Assembly (NCBI RefSeq): GCF_900129785.1 | Contig: NZ_FSRC01000002.1 | Span: forward strand, 1,054,001-1,118,000 | Length of the DNA: 64,000 nucleotides | Reading direction: 5' to 3' | Source: Algoriphagus halophilus | Lineage (GTDB): Bacteria; Bacteroidota; Bacteroidia; Cytophagales; Cyclobacteriaceae | Part shown: in pieces, positions 1-8,514 of the stretch | How positions within the stretch are numbered: the first letter of the stretch is position 1 | How the letters are laid out: each line of letters starts with the position of its first letter | Position numbers and translations under genes: made by a program | Notes under the pieces: generated by a model | What the model was told of the DNA's origin: nothing | Databases searched by the model: none | Seen by the model: the letters and a program-made list of their open reading frames with translations, nothing else

Positions 1-773
1 GGAAAAATGAGTTTTTGTCCTGGTATGAGCTTTCTGAAATTCCCAAGTTTATTGGCTTTTGCTACCTCCAGGTAATATTCTTGGGTTCCATAGATTCGCT
101 GACACATCAGTAATAAGGTATCGCCGGATTTGACCACGCGCTCATGGGTAAGATCTGGGGAATTTCGGGCAGTAGTAGCTGCTTGTTCTTGTCTCGAGAG
201 CGATTGGTCAAAGTTGGCACTGACGGTAGCCCGTATCGGTAAACCAGAACTATCAAAAAGCTTGTAGTTGATGGTAGCTGAAGCTAATACCCCACGAAAT
301 TGATAGGCGCCCCAATTGATTTGAAGGTAATTGGGCTTATGAGTATCAGATTGGATGTTTTGAGTAATGTCCAAGAATTTCCGAATGGCTCGATCTACAT
401 GTTTGTCTTCATTGATCAAGTCAATGGCATTGATTTTATTCGAACTGATCTGATCCAAATTCGGAGCATCATCTCCCAAATAATCAAAATTGGTTTCACC
501 AGATTTATCGGCACTTGGAGGTGAAGCTGCGGTAGCATCAAAAAGAAATTCAAAAGCAACAGAGTCGGATTCTAAGGTTCTGAATTGGTATTGCTTGCCA
601 TCTGCAGGCCCCTCTTCAGGAATCCATTTAGACTTAAATTCCTGGCTAAAAGTAGTAGGGTTATACATCACCACATAAGTCGCAGTGGCTTCATTAAATT
701 CCTCATCCTTAAATGCGGTAATTTTTAGTTTTTCTAACCCTCCTTTTTGGGAAAATATATCTGAAAGTGCCAT
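1..773 (-). CDS. LysM-containing eCIS baseplate/tube adaptor (Afp7/Pvc7-like), 3' end cut by window edge
   Basis: The reading frame starts at the ATG complementary to 771-773 and is open to the window edge (257 codons visible). The N-terminal two thirds match the family that sits between tube and spike in contractile injection systems. The last ~45 residues form a LysM motif (VKSGDTLLLMCQRIYG, then a YYLEVAKANKL segment and PGQKLIFP), which normally closes the protein, so only a few residues should be missing. In Afp/PVC-type systems this protein binds the tube initiator and holds the spike; the role here is inferred from family and gene order. It follows the DUF5908 gene by 13 nt and is probably in the same operon. 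A phage LysM tail protein is the alternative, but the neighbours favour an eCIS. Confidence 0.85.
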   Translation of the reverse strand, partial: MALSDIFSQKGGLEKLKITAFKDEEFNEATATYVVMYNPTTFSQEFKSKWIPEEGPADGKQYQFRTLESDSVAFEFLFDATAASPPSADKSGETNFDYLGDDAPNLDQISSNKINAIDLINEDKHVDRAIRKFLDITQNIQSDTHKPNYLQINWGAYQFRGVLASATINYKLFDSSGLPIRATVSANFDQSLSRQEQAATTARNSPDLTHERVVKSGDTLLLMCQRIYGTQEYYLEVAKANKLGNFRKLIPGQKLIF

Positions 774-786
774 TTGGTCTCTCTTA

Positions 787-942
787 TTATCGTTCGTTTT
801 TCTCTTTTATGAGCTTGTTTAATACCTGGATTCCATCAAGAATCGCGGTAGGATCTGGCTTTTTTTCACCTCTTCCTGTGGGTTTGCTTTCTGCAGCATC
901 TACTGTTGTGCGAATGATGAGTTCTTTGATTTCTATGGGCAT
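787..942 (-). CDS. DUF5908 family small eCIS protein (51 aa)
   Basis: A 51-codon frame opens with MPIEIKELIIRT and ends NKLIKEKNER. This matches the DUF5908 pattern of very short proteins found in contractile injection system loci of Bacteroidota. It has no signal peptide or membrane segment; a short N-terminal strand is followed by a charged, probably helical tail. Its ATG lies 3 nt after the stop of the tube-initiator gene and its stop is 13 nt before the LysM adaptor gene, so it is embedded in the operon. The molecular role is unknown; position suggests a small linker or stabiliser near the tube initiator or baseplate. Confidence 0.75.
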   Translation of the reverse strand: MPIEIKELIIRTTVDAAESKPTGRGEKKPDPTAILDGIQVLNKLIKEKNER

Positions 943-945
943 GTT

Positions 946-1416
946 TTAAGGCAATAAATCGTCTGGATTAATTCGTCGATAATATTGATAAGCGAATTCT
1001 ATGTTTTCGATGACAATGGTATTTTCCATTGCATTCAATCCCTCAATAGACCATTTGACGGGCCAGGCGTTTACAAAATTCCAAGCTTGTAAGGGGACTC
1101 TATCCGGATTGAGAAGAATGACTGTGATATCTTGAGCCTCGAACTGAAAACCTTCCACGCTGTCCTTAAACCATTTGGCAAGTTGAGAGCTTACTGCCAT
1201 CCCTCTTTTCAACACCAAATTGGGATAGGAGACGGGGTTAGGCATTCGATGTTTGAACCTGTTTTCGCCGCCTTCTGCGTATTCTTCCACTCCAATTTCC
1301 ACGTCCAAACCTGAAACCTCTTGGAATCCCAAATCAGGTATAGCAGGATATTTCAACAATAGTCCTTCGAATCGGACTAAAAAGTGAAAGCCGGTAGGTG
1401 GATGAAAGATCGTCAT
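946..1416 (-). CDS. eCIS tube-initiator / second tail-tube protein (Afp5-like)
   Basis: A 156-aa member of the phage tail tube family (T4 gp19 / conserved phage-tail region type). Landmarks are GFHFLVRFEG near the start, FQEVSGLDVEIGVEEYAEGG around residue 35, the strand pair PNLVLKRGMAVSSQLAKWF, and an INPDDLLP tail. It is a distant paralogue of the adjacent 144-aa tube protein, sharing the FxEVSGL...LKRG pattern. Afp/PVC loci encode a major tube protein followed by a variant that starts the tube on the baseplate; the longer C-terminus and the position next to the LysM adaptor suit the initiator. It starts 4 nt after the stop of the tube gene, which implies an operon. Confidence 0.82.
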   Translation of the reverse strand: MTIFHPPTGFHFLVRFEGLLLKYPAIPDLGFQEVSGLDVEIGVEEYAEGGENRFKHRMPNPVSYPNLVLKRGMAVSSQLAKWFKDSVEGFQFEAQDITVILLNPDRVPLQAWNFVNAWPVKWSIEGLNAMENTIVIENIEFAYQYYRRINPDDLLP

Positions 1417-1420
1417 CAGC

Positions 1421-1855
1421 TTATGGCGTTTCTATGGCAAGCCCTTCATGACAAAGCTCAATGCTTTCCACTGCTACCTCATTTCCGGTGGAGTTCAAGG
1501 ATGGTCCTTCTACTTTACAAGGCCAAGCTTCTTTCACTTTCCAGACCATTACAGGCTCATGTTCTTCATTCAATAAGCTAATAGTCAGATCTCTTCTTTC
1601 AATGTTGTTCATTTTTACCGTGTTCAACCATTGAAAAAACTCGTTGTCTGCCCTGAAGATCCCACGCTTCAACGTGATGTTGGAGTATTGGGGGATACCT
1701 GGCATTTTACTGACATGATACTCAAGAGAGCTACCTTCTCTGTAATCGATACTCTGTAGCTCCACTGTCAGTCCTGATACTTCTGTGAAGCCGATTCTTG
1801 TACCGCCCCATTCTACCTGAAAATGGAAGACGGAAACTGGATATGCTACTGCCAT
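1421..1855 (-). CDS. eCIS major inner-tube protein (Afp1-like)
   Basis: A 144-aa protein of the contractile-tail tube family. It begins MAVAYPVSVFHFQVEW, continues with FTEVSGLTVELQSIDYREGS and ITLKRGIFRADNEFFQWL, and ends in a beta strand carrying NEVAVESIELCHEGL. This is the usual length and layout of Hcp/gp19-fold tube subunits, which stack as hexamers to make the rigid tube expelled on sheath contraction. The gene lies 39 nt downstream of a sheath gene. Assignment as the major tube rather than the initiator rests on its shorter length and gene order. Confidence 0.85.
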   Translation of the reverse strand: MAVAYPVSVFHFQVEWGGTRIGFTEVSGLTVELQSIDYREGSSLEYHVSKMPGIPQYSNITLKRGIFRADNEFFQWLNTVKMNNIERRDLTISLLNEEHEPVMVWKVKEAWPCKVEGPSLNSTGNEVAVESIELCHEGLAIETP

Positions 1856-1894
1856 AATTTGATAATTTTAAGTTTGTAGTTCTGGTTTATACAA

Positions 1895-3382
1895 TTAGGA
1901 TTCCTGGAGCTTATGAGAGAATTTCAGGATGATGAATTCTGCAGGTCTGACAGCGGCCATCCCTATTTCAATAATCAACCTGCCTTCAAGTATGTCTTGG
2001 GCGGACATGGTTTGGCCTAAACCTACTTTGACAAAAAATGCCTGCTCGGGTTTTGCTCCTGCGAGGGCTCCATCTCTCCAAAGTTTGGATAGGAAATTTT
2101 CGATCATGGTTTTGGTACGCAGCCAAGTATTGGCATCGTTCGGTTCAAACACCACGAATTCGGTGGCCTTTTTGACCGACTCTTCAATGAAAATATAGAG
2201 CCTTCTGACAGGTACATATTTCCATTCATTATCATTTCCAGCAAGGGTTCTTGCTCCCCAAACCAAGGTTCCTTTTCCTGTAAATGTTCGAATGGCATTA
2301 ATGGATTTACCTGAAGTAGCATCGACATTTAAATTTGCCTGCTGTTCATGGGATACCTTTTTAGAAGGGCTGATGATCGATCTAACATCCACATTTGCAG
2401 GAGCTTTCCAAACTCCTCGTTGACTGTCTACACGTGCATAAATTCCAGCAATTGCTCCCGAAGGAGGAAGTGTTATATAGCTTTTATTTATTTCAGCTAT
2501 GACACTTCTGTAAAGACTGGGTTCATTTTTTAGGACACTTGGATCCGCATCATTGGAGGCTTCCAAGGGTAAAGTATCTTGTGCGCCTGCTTCTATTAAT
2601 ACCGGATCTGAAGGATAGGTGGAAGTATGTGTTATGGTTAATGCAGTCGGATCATAGGCGTAATTCAATGAACTTTTCAAATTGGGGTAATAAGCCGCCC
2701 CATACTTGAGATTGGAGGAACCGATGCAGTTACTTCTAAAATTAGTGGCATCGTCAAAAGGATCGGAAGTGACATCCTTTACATCGATGATCACGAATCT
2801 GTCTTTGAGGAGTTCACATTGTGCCAATGCTGCATCATAAATATCTTTATAAACTGTACCGGTGGTTTCAGGAAGTGTTGCTTCGATCACATCTGGGAAA
2901 ACATATAAGGTAGGTTCATCAATGGCTTTGAGTGCTTCAAGCCCGCCCAGGATACTAGTTGCAGTTGCCGAATCTCCTTTGGCAGGTAGGTTATTAAAGT
3001 CGTTGACCGATACGATGTAGCATGGTCCCCCGCCATTGTTGTAATACATCTGAAGACAGTAATACAATTTATATGGGCTCGGATCTGGAGGAGGTGTTGC
3101 CGTTATTTTCCTATTGATAAGTTTTTCAGTGGTTCCTTTTTCCGCATCATAGGTATCCTCAACTGTGATGGTGAAGGTTTCGGGGTTTGCTTTTCCGAAG
3201 ATTGCTTCGAATTCCAGCATGCTGGTTATCCTTGTTGGTACTCCTCTTACACTTTCTCCGTCTTTTTCTGCAGTTGCAGTGTGACCAATAAATGCGGGAA
3301 TTGCTGTTTCAACCGCTGCTATTGAGGCAGGTAATGTGGAGATTTCTTGGATATAAACACCGGGTGTAGATTGACTTGCCAT
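1895..3382 (-). CDS. eCIS contractile sheath protein, short form (495 aa)
   Basis: Sheath family, with the N-terminal signature TPGVYIQEISTLPASIAAVE and an NNGGGPCYIVSV segment typical of phage and eCIS sheaths. The C-terminal ~170 residues (from GKSINAIRTF through VWGARTLAGN to IILKFSHKLQES) are nearly identical to the upstream paralogue at 3408-5135. This C-terminal part makes the inner domain and handshake that links neighbouring subunits. The middle (roughly residues 230-300) is shorter and diverges. Having two sheath genes in tandem is normal for Afp/PVC-type systems. The two copies differ at many third codon positions, so the duplication is old and held by protein-level selection. Confidence 0.92.
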   Translation of the reverse strand: MASQSTPGVYIQEISTLPASIAAVETAIPAFIGHTATAEKDGESVRGVPTRITSMLEFEAIFGKANPETFTITVEDTYDAEKGTTEKLINRKITATPPPDPSPYKLYYCLQMYYNNGGGPCYIVSVNDFNNLPAKGDSATATSILGGLEALKAIDEPTLYVFPDVIEATLPETTGTVYKDIYDAALAQCELLKDRFVIIDVKDVTSDPFDDATNFRSNCIGSSNLKYGAAYYPNLKSSLNYAYDPTALTITHTSTYPSDPVLIEAGAQDTLPLEASNDADPSVLKNEPSLYRSVIAEINKSYITLPPSGAIAGIYARVDSQRGVWKAPANVDVRSIISPSKKVSHEQQANLNVDATSGKSINAIRTFTGKGTLVWGARTLAGNDNEWKYVPVRRLYIFIEESVKKATEFVVFEPNDANTWLRTKTMIENFLSKLWRDGALAGAKPEQAFFVKVGLGQTMSAQDILEGRLIIEIGMAAVRPAEFIILKFSHKLQES

Positions 3383-3407
3383 TGTTAAATTGATTTAAAT
3401 AGTTTGA

Positions 3408-5135
3408 TTAGGATTCCTGAAGCTTATGAGAGAATTTCAGGATGATGAATTCTGCCGGTCTCACTGCCGCCATACCGATTTCCACGATTAACCTTCCTTC
3501 CAAAATATCCACTGGAGTCATGGTTTGACCTAAGCCCACTTTTACAAAAAATGCGTCTTCTGGTTTAGCACCTGCAAGAGCTCCATCCCTCCAAAGGTTG
3601 CTTAAGAAGTTCTCGATCATGGTTTTCACACGAAGCCAGGTTTTAGAGTCATTGGGCTCGAATACCACGAATTCAGTGGCTTTCTTGACCGATTCTTCCA
3701 CAAAAATGTAGAGCCTTCTTACTGGGATATATTTCCATTCGTTGTCATTTCCAGCCAAGGTTCGCGCTCCCCAGACCAGGTTTCCTTTCCCTTGGAAAAA
3801 TCGGATAGCATTGATGGATTTTCCTGAAGTGGCGTCGACATTTAATAATCCTTGGTCTTCTGCACTTACCGCAATTACAGGCTTAATCACGCCAGCAACA
3901 TCTACATTGGCTGGAGCCTTCCACACCCCTCTTTGTCTATCTACTCTTGCATAAATTCCAGCAATAGAGGCAGAAGGATAAAGTTCCATTTTCTTAGATT
4001 GGAGCTTGCTCACTATTAAATTGTAAAGTGTTTTGTCTGGAGCTTGCCAGGAGAAAGTTCCGGATCCGGAAATTACTGCACCTCCATCACCATTATCATC
4101 GTAGGTAAGTGGGATTAGCCCTCCATCCGACCCAGGAGTTTTAGCTGTAAGTGTAAGCGTATCACCATCCCTGCTCACAGAAAAATCGGAATCTCCAGCT
4201 AATGCTGTCTCTAATGCAGCTGCAGTTGTGGCATTTCCTGCCCCTTTTGTAAAATCCACTCCCTCTGTATAAGCGGTGGTTCCTACCGTAAAAATATCTC
4301 CATCTATAGCAGCATTGTTATTGATTCGAATAGTAGCCGTAGCAAAGGCATCTCCATTTCCCAGGGCTAATAAACTTTTTTCATGGAATGGGCCTAAGCC
4401 AGCACCTCCTCTATTATCTGTAATCTGTAAGGCACTTTCCGAATAGTAATTATACAGTGACGTTTTGAGAGAGGGATAATAAGCTGCTCCATATTTTAGG
4501 TCACTGGTACCTACCTCGGCTCGAAATGAATCCCCATCTTCTTTGACACTTTGACTTCCATAGTGTAAAGCATCCATTACTGCGAAGCGGTCTTGCAATT
4601 TTGAACATTGGGCCAACAAGGTTTCATGGATCGTTTTTCTATCCACATTGCTTAGAATCACAGCCTCTGGTACAACCAAGATGGTGGGTTCATCCTCTTC
4701 CTCTAATACTTTGATTCCCGCGATCAAATCTGTCGGAGAAATGGAAGTTGCTGGTGGATTTGGACCTGCTACAAATCCTCCTACTGAAACGATGTAGCAA
4801 GGACCACCTCCATTATTGAAGTACTGGTAGATCTGGTAGGTCATACGATAAGGAGAAAAACTACTAGGAGGGTTAATGGTCACTTCAGTATTTCCATCTG
4901 CGTCCAATGCCAAGGTTACCCCATAATCTTCGGGGTAAGATTCTCCAAAAATCTCTTTGTATTCCAGGTAAGAACTAACTCTTACCGGTGTATTGACGGG
5001 GAGGGATTCTCCATTTTTAATTCGTGTAGCTGTGTAGCCGACAAATGCCGGGATGGCCGTTGCCACGGGGGCTATCGATGCGGGAAGGGTTGATATTTCC
5101 TGAATATAAACCCCAGGGGTTTTGTAGTCTGCCAT
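3408..5135 (-). CDS. eCIS contractile sheath protein, long form with inserted domain (575 aa)
   Basis: It shares the sheath N-terminus (KTPGVYIQEISTLPASIAPV) and the same C-terminal core as the 495-aa paralogue. Between about residues 255 and 365 it carries extra sequence: a beta-rich segment with TATIRINNNAAIDGDIFTVG, TTAAALETALAGD and SRDGDTLTLTAK. That pattern is common in small add-on domains of phage structural proteins and is absent from the shorter sheath. It should lie on the outer surface of the contractile sheath (inferred). The start is 14 nt after the stop of the 374-aa gene. Whether long and short forms build different zones of one particle cannot be told from sequence. Confidence 0.92.
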   Translation of the reverse strand: MADYKTPGVYIQEISTLPASIAPVATAIPAFVGYTATRIKNGESLPVNTPVRVSSYLEYKEIFGESYPEDYGVTLALDADGNTEVTINPPSSFSPYRMTYQIYQYFNNGGGPCYIVSVGGFVAGPNPPATSISPTDLIAGIKVLEEEDEPTILVVPEAVILSNVDRKTIHETLLAQCSKLQDRFAVMDALHYGSQSVKEDGDSFRAEVGTSDLKYGAAYYPSLKTSLYNYYSESALQITDNRGGAGLGPFHEKSLLALGNGDAFATATIRINNNAAIDGDIFTVGTTAYTEGVDFTKGAGNATTAAALETALAGDSDFSVSRDGDTLTLTAKTPGSDGGLIPLTYDDNGDGGAVISGSGTFSWQAPDKTLYNLIVSKLQSKKMELYPSASIAGIYARVDRQRGVWKAPANVDVAGVIKPVIAVSAEDQGLLNVDATSGKSINAIRFFQGKGNLVWGARTLAGNDNEWKYIPVRRLYIFVEESVKKATEFVVFEPNDSKTWLRVKTMIENFLSNLWRDGALAGAKPEDAFFVKVGLGQTMTPVDILEGRLIVEIGMAAVRPAEFIILKFSHKLQES

Positions 5136-5149
5136 ATTCGGATTATTTG

Positions 5150-6274
5150 CTAGATGAATACATAAATTTCAGTGTTTAAATCTGCTCCAATCTTTTTGGT
5201 GGGAGCGGCTCTCGAAGGATTGGGAAGATCAGCTACCAAAACTTTGGAACCCGGGTTTTCTACCAGCCGAAGGCTGAGTTTTGGGGTTTCAAAAAAGGGT
5301 ATTTCCACTTGGGATCGAAAAACGACCGTTTCCCTATTGTTTATTTTGATATCGGTACTGGGACTATCTCCAACTTGATCGAATTGATAGGTGGAATAAG
5401 GAGGTGGAAGGTCAGCATCCACATCTTCTATTTCTAATGTTTTGGAAAGTAGATCAACCTTTTGATTCCCATTGACAATTAAATAAGTCCACCGGCTTTT
5501 TTGGCTTGGAATGGTCAATCGGTAATGCTCTTTGGAACCATACAAATTGGAAGGTGCATTCACATATTCCAAACGAATCAATCCCAATGGGCTAGCAGGT
5601 TCATTTCCTACCCAATAAGTTTTGCTCCACAGGTCGGTAGTATTTCCAGCATCTCTCAAAGTGAACGTATAAATACCTTCTGCTTTTCCTCTTAAATCAA
5701 AAGTGAACCGTATTTTTCCTTGGTCATCAGGGGCAATTTCAAAAAGATCAGGTAAGGGTAACCCATTTTCATCTTTTCCAGGCGATACTACCTGAGTAAG
5801 GTCCTTCCTAACTTTGATCCTTACAGATGGAGGGAATGGTTCCAATGTGAGCTCTATTCCGAAAGCTTTGGCCCTTAAGCCATCCAGTAAATCATAGCTT
5901 AAATTTTCCGGACTTGATTCATCCGAAGAGGCATTTGCAGGAACATTGAAGAAAAAGGGAAGTTTACCAGAGGAATAGAGATTACTTCCGTCATCCAAAT
6001 CAGAAATTTGAAGAAAGTCGGCGGGATTTTTAGGCTGAAAGAAAAAATAAAAGGATACAGGTTGTGTAAGAGGAGAAATCGGAGTGGTTTCGTCTTCTTC
6101 TGCTCTGTAAAGTAAGATCATTCCACCTTGGAACTGACGAAAAATGATTTTCCCATTTTGGAATATTCTTGAAGTTTCTTCAGAGGGCCATAAGACCAAA
6201 TCTCTGGCAACCCCATCTTTAAAATATTCATGGCGAAGTGCTACTTCGCCTAGGCGAGAGTAGATAATGCTCAT
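5150..6274 (-). CDS. Unrecognised eCIS-locus protein between cap and sheath genes (374 aa); candidate cap adaptor
   Basis: I do not recognise a named domain. The protein has no signal peptide or membrane segment and looks beta-rich. An N-terminal part around residues 1-100 has the strand-like FQGGMILLYRAEED and VSFYFFFQPKNPADFLQI. A middle beta-sandwich-like part includes FTFDLRGKAEGIYTFTLRDA, and the protein ends TEIYVFI. Its ATG overlaps the stop of the DUF4255 gene by 4 nt (ATGA), so translation of the two is probably coupled, and the long sheath gene follows at 14 nt. A cap adaptor has been described in the Algoriphagus eCIS (AlgoCIS), and this position fits such a role. That is inference from order and coupling, not a recognised motif. 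Confidence 0.6.
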   Translation of the reverse strand: MSIIYSRLGEVALRHEYFKDGVARDLVLWPSEETSRIFQNGKIIFRQFQGGMILLYRAEEDETTPISPLTQPVSFYFFFQPKNPADFLQISDLDDGSNLYSSGKLPFFFNVPANASSDESSPENLSYDLLDGLRAKAFGIELTLEPFPPSVRIKVRKDLTQVVSPGKDENGLPLPDLFEIAPDDQGKIRFTFDLRGKAEGIYTFTLRDAGNTTDLWSKTYWVGNEPASPLGLIRLEYVNAPSNLYGSKEHYRLTIPSQKSRWTYLIVNGNQKVDLLSKTLEIEDVDADLPPPYSTYQFDQVGDSPSTDIKINNRETVVFRSQVEIPFFETPKLSLRLVENPGSKVLVADLPNPSRAAPTKKIGADLNTEIYVFI

Positions 6275-6891
6275 GACTTATGTAGGGTATCAAGGTGAAT
6301 TTTTTCGATTGGATCTCCACTTTCCTGAATTGCGTTTTCTTGAACTCGGATTGTTTTGACCTTATATAAGACAGAGGGGAGATATTTTGCTCCTACTACA
6401 GTCCAAAAGTTATATAATTGTTCAAATGAATAACTGTATAGCTCCACTACGAGTTTGGATAAGCCTGGGTCTATTCCAGCTAGTCGTGGGCTATTTTCTT
6501 TTGTAAAAACATTTTTTGCCTGAAAAAAAGAAATGGCATACCCCAATTGTTTTAAACCTTCTACATAATCATCAGATGAGTCATTCTGCTTTTTGTTTTG
6601 AAAATTAGCAGTGATCAAGACATATAGGTTTAGCTGGATGTCCGGGTTGCGTTTTTCAACTTTTCCAACCGAATTGATAAAGGTGCTTTTTTGCTCTTTT
6701 AAAGTTCGCTCCTCTTCAATATTGATTAAAGAAAGTCCAAGACTTTTATCAGGAATAATAATTCCGTTTTCATTGGTTACAGAAGATAGAAAAATCCGAT
6801 CTCCATTGGTATCACCTACCGTATCACCCACCTTTAATTTGATAAAGGCGTTTAGTTCCTGCGTCAAAAATTCTAATGCCGAATAAATCAT
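6271..6891 (-). CDS. DUF4255 (Pvc16 N-terminal domain) protein, eCIS cap/terminator
   Basis: A 206-aa protein beginning MIYSALEFLTQELNAFIKLK, with NIEEERTLKEQ about 80 residues in, PDIQLNLYVLITANF in the middle, and YSFEQLYNFWTVVGAKYLPS near the C-terminus. This is the usual profile of DUF4255/Pvc16_N, the family of Afp16/PVC16 cap proteins that end tube and sheath growth in eCIS particles. It is the first structural gene after a predicted promoter at 6950-6981 and overlaps the next gene by 4 nt. The cap role comes from family knowledge; the assignment itself is firm. Confidence 0.88.
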   Translation of the reverse strand: MIYSALEFLTQELNAFIKLKVGDTVGDTNGDRIFLSSVTNENGIIIPDKSLGLSLINIEEERTLKEQKSTFINSVGKVEKRNPDIQLNLYVLITANFQNKKQNDSSDDYVEGLKQLGYAISFFQAKNVFTKENSPRLAGIDPGLSKLVVELYSYSFEQLYNFWTVVGAKYLPSVLYKVKTIRVQENAIQESGDPIEKIHLDTLHKS

Positions 6892-6949
6892 ATTAAAAAA
6901 ATGAAAAACTTAAAAGGGTACTAAAAGGTACTACTTGCAGGATAGGCAG

Positions 6950-6981
6950 CAAAGGAATGTTTTACTGAAAAATGACTCAAA
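6950..6981 (-). promoter_or_regulatory. Predicted promoter of the eCIS structural operon
   Basis: On the minus strand, TTTG (complement of 6978-6981) is followed after exactly 20 nt by TTCCTTTG (complement of 6950-6957). This resembles the Bacteroidota sigma-factor consensus TTTG / TAnnTTTG with one mismatch in the -7 box. The transcript would begin near 6943, about 50 nt before the DUF4255 ATG. The leader holds a near-perfect tandem repeat (AAAAGGGTACT / AAAAGGTACT on the plus strand, 6912-6932). Confidence 0.45.
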
Positions 6982-7023
6982 AAATTATCCTATTTATTAA
7001 ATAAAAAACTACTAATCAGTATG

Positions 7024-8469
7024 TTAGTAATTACTAATAATTTCTTTTTGACGAAATGTGCTGGTGAATGCTTGAGAATTTTTGGGTTGAGAATCAGTAG
7101 TAAATAGATGTGAAATCCAACGATGATATGGAATTAATTCATAGGTACCAGGTTGCCATGAAAAGGAATCTTTTGCAGACTGAAGAAGCTGAAAATGTGT
7201 ATGATTTTCCAATCGTTCTGAAAAACAATCGGGATTTGTCTTTTGCAGTAATTGCAGGCAATTGAAAAAGGATTTGATACGACAATTCACTTTACCTTTT
7301 AAAGAATAAAGGGTTTTACGAAAACTCTCTAATTTAAATTCTACCCAATCCCACTCATTTTTTTCTATTAAAATCATGATTTCAAGAAGTTTGGATCCAA
7401 GATAGAATTCAGGTATTCCTTTCAGATTCCTTTGACATTCATGGTTAAGGATAAGGGAGTCTTCCAAATCCCCTTCTTGAAATAATAGAAATGATTCAAA
7501 ATATTGCCAGGTGTTTTTCTTATAGACTTTTTTCTGGCGGGCTAGCTTCAATAAAATTTGTTTGGCAACCTTGGTCTTTTTCAAATAAAAAGAGGCAAAC
7601 CATTCATTTTTATAAACTTCTGATTTTGCATCCATAGGAAGCTCTTTGATGAGTAAGGTTCTTTGGCAATTTTGGATCAGTTCTTCGAATGCCCCATATT
7701 TTAAAAGTACCTGCTGCTGGGTTAAATTAAGCTTCCATATCATTTCAGGTTGATGGATAGAAGGATAAGAATATAAGATACTTTCTGCCTTTTGGATAGC
7801 CTCTGAAGCTAAAGAGATCTGATTATGTTCTAGGAATTCTTCAGTTTTCTCCAAAAGGTTAAGTACCTCATTATTGGATTCAGTTTGTAATACTGATTTT
7901 CTAACTGAGATGAATTTGGATTTTTGAATCTCTTTTTCTGTATGATCTGTATGGAAGGTCAGTTCCAATTGCTTGCATAAAGCATTTTTTAATCGCTGCA
8001 GTTCTTCTTGATCAATGGGCTCTGCTACCCCTGCAGATCTGGCAGTTTCATGTACACATAGAATTAAGTCAGTATATCCTTGATTTCCAGCTAAATAAAG
8101 AGCCTTTTTTAGAGCTTTCACCCCTTCCTTTTCTAAACTCAGATTAAAAAACTGTTCTGCCTTCATGACCAATTCTACCACTTGGGCGCGTAGCCGGTCT
8201 TTTTTTTGAAATTGATTTTTTTTAACCAATCCTATAATGGAAAGAAGTTCTTCTGTCAGTCTTTTTTTTAATTGGGCGAAAGCCGGAAGATTGGATTTTT
8301 GATATAAGAGTTTAGCGTACTCTTGATCCGGCAAATGAGGGAAATCGATCATCAATTTTAGAAGTCGATATTTCTTTGAATTTGGAGCGTTATTTACTGA
8401 AATGTATTGCAAAAATTTGTTCTTCTCGGAAGAAGAACAAGATTCCAGCAACTGGAAAATTGTACCCAT
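7024..8469 (-). CDS. Unrecognised helical (possibly TPR-like) protein at the head of the eCIS locus (481 aa)
   Basis: I do not recognise a named family. The protein is lysine- and leucine-rich with no signal peptide or membrane segment. It appears almost entirely alpha-helical, with repeated amphipathic segments such as ALKKALYLAGNQGYTDL, LASEAIQKAESILYSYPS and YFESFLLFQEGDLEDSL, which suggests a superhelical TPR-type scaffold. It opens with MGTIFQLLESCSSSEKNKF. It has its own predicted promoter (8515-8546) and is separated from the DUF4255 gene by 132 nt containing a second promoter, so it may be transcribed on its own. A regulatory or assembly-helper role for the injection system is possible but rests only on location. 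Confidence 0.6.
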   Translation of the reverse strand: MGTIFQLLESCSSSEKNKFLQYISVNNAPNSKKYRLLKLMIDFPHLPDQEYAKLLYQKSNLPAFAQLKKRLTEELLSIIGLVKKNQFQKKDRLRAQVVELVMKAEQFFNLSLEKEGVKALKKALYLAGNQGYTDLILCVHETARSAGVAEPIDQEELQRLKNALCKQLELTFHTDHTEKEIQKSKFISVRKSVLQTESNNEVLNLLEKTEEFLEHNQISLASEAIQKAESILYSYPSIHQPEMIWKLNLTQQQVLLKYGAFEELIQNCQRTLLIKELPMDAKSEVYKNEWFASFYLKKTKVAKQILLKLARQKKVYKKNTWQYFESFLLFQEGDLEDSLILNHECQRNLKGIPEFYLGSKLLEIMILIEKNEWDWVEFKLESFRKTLYSLKGKVNCRIKSFFNCLQLLQKTNPDCFSERLENHTHFQLLQSAKDSFSWQPGTYELIPYHRWISHLFTTDSQPKNSQAFTSTFRQKEIISNY

Positions 8470-8514
8470 AAAAAGTAGGTTTATTGAAAAGTGATCGATG
8501 AAAAGTAGTAGTAT

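Noticed and set aside
1895..5135. Recent gene conversion between the two sheath genes
   Set aside because: Protein ends are nearly identical, but the DNA differs at many third positions in the same stretch, which points to old duplication under protein-level selection.
1..6891. Prophage or type VI secretion system
   Set aside because: No capsid, portal, terminase, integrase or lysis gene is visible and no TssB/TssC/TssJLM genes. The DUF4255-sheath-tube-DUF5908-LysM order is that of an eCIS. The locus is cut at the edge, so a prophage is not fully excluded.
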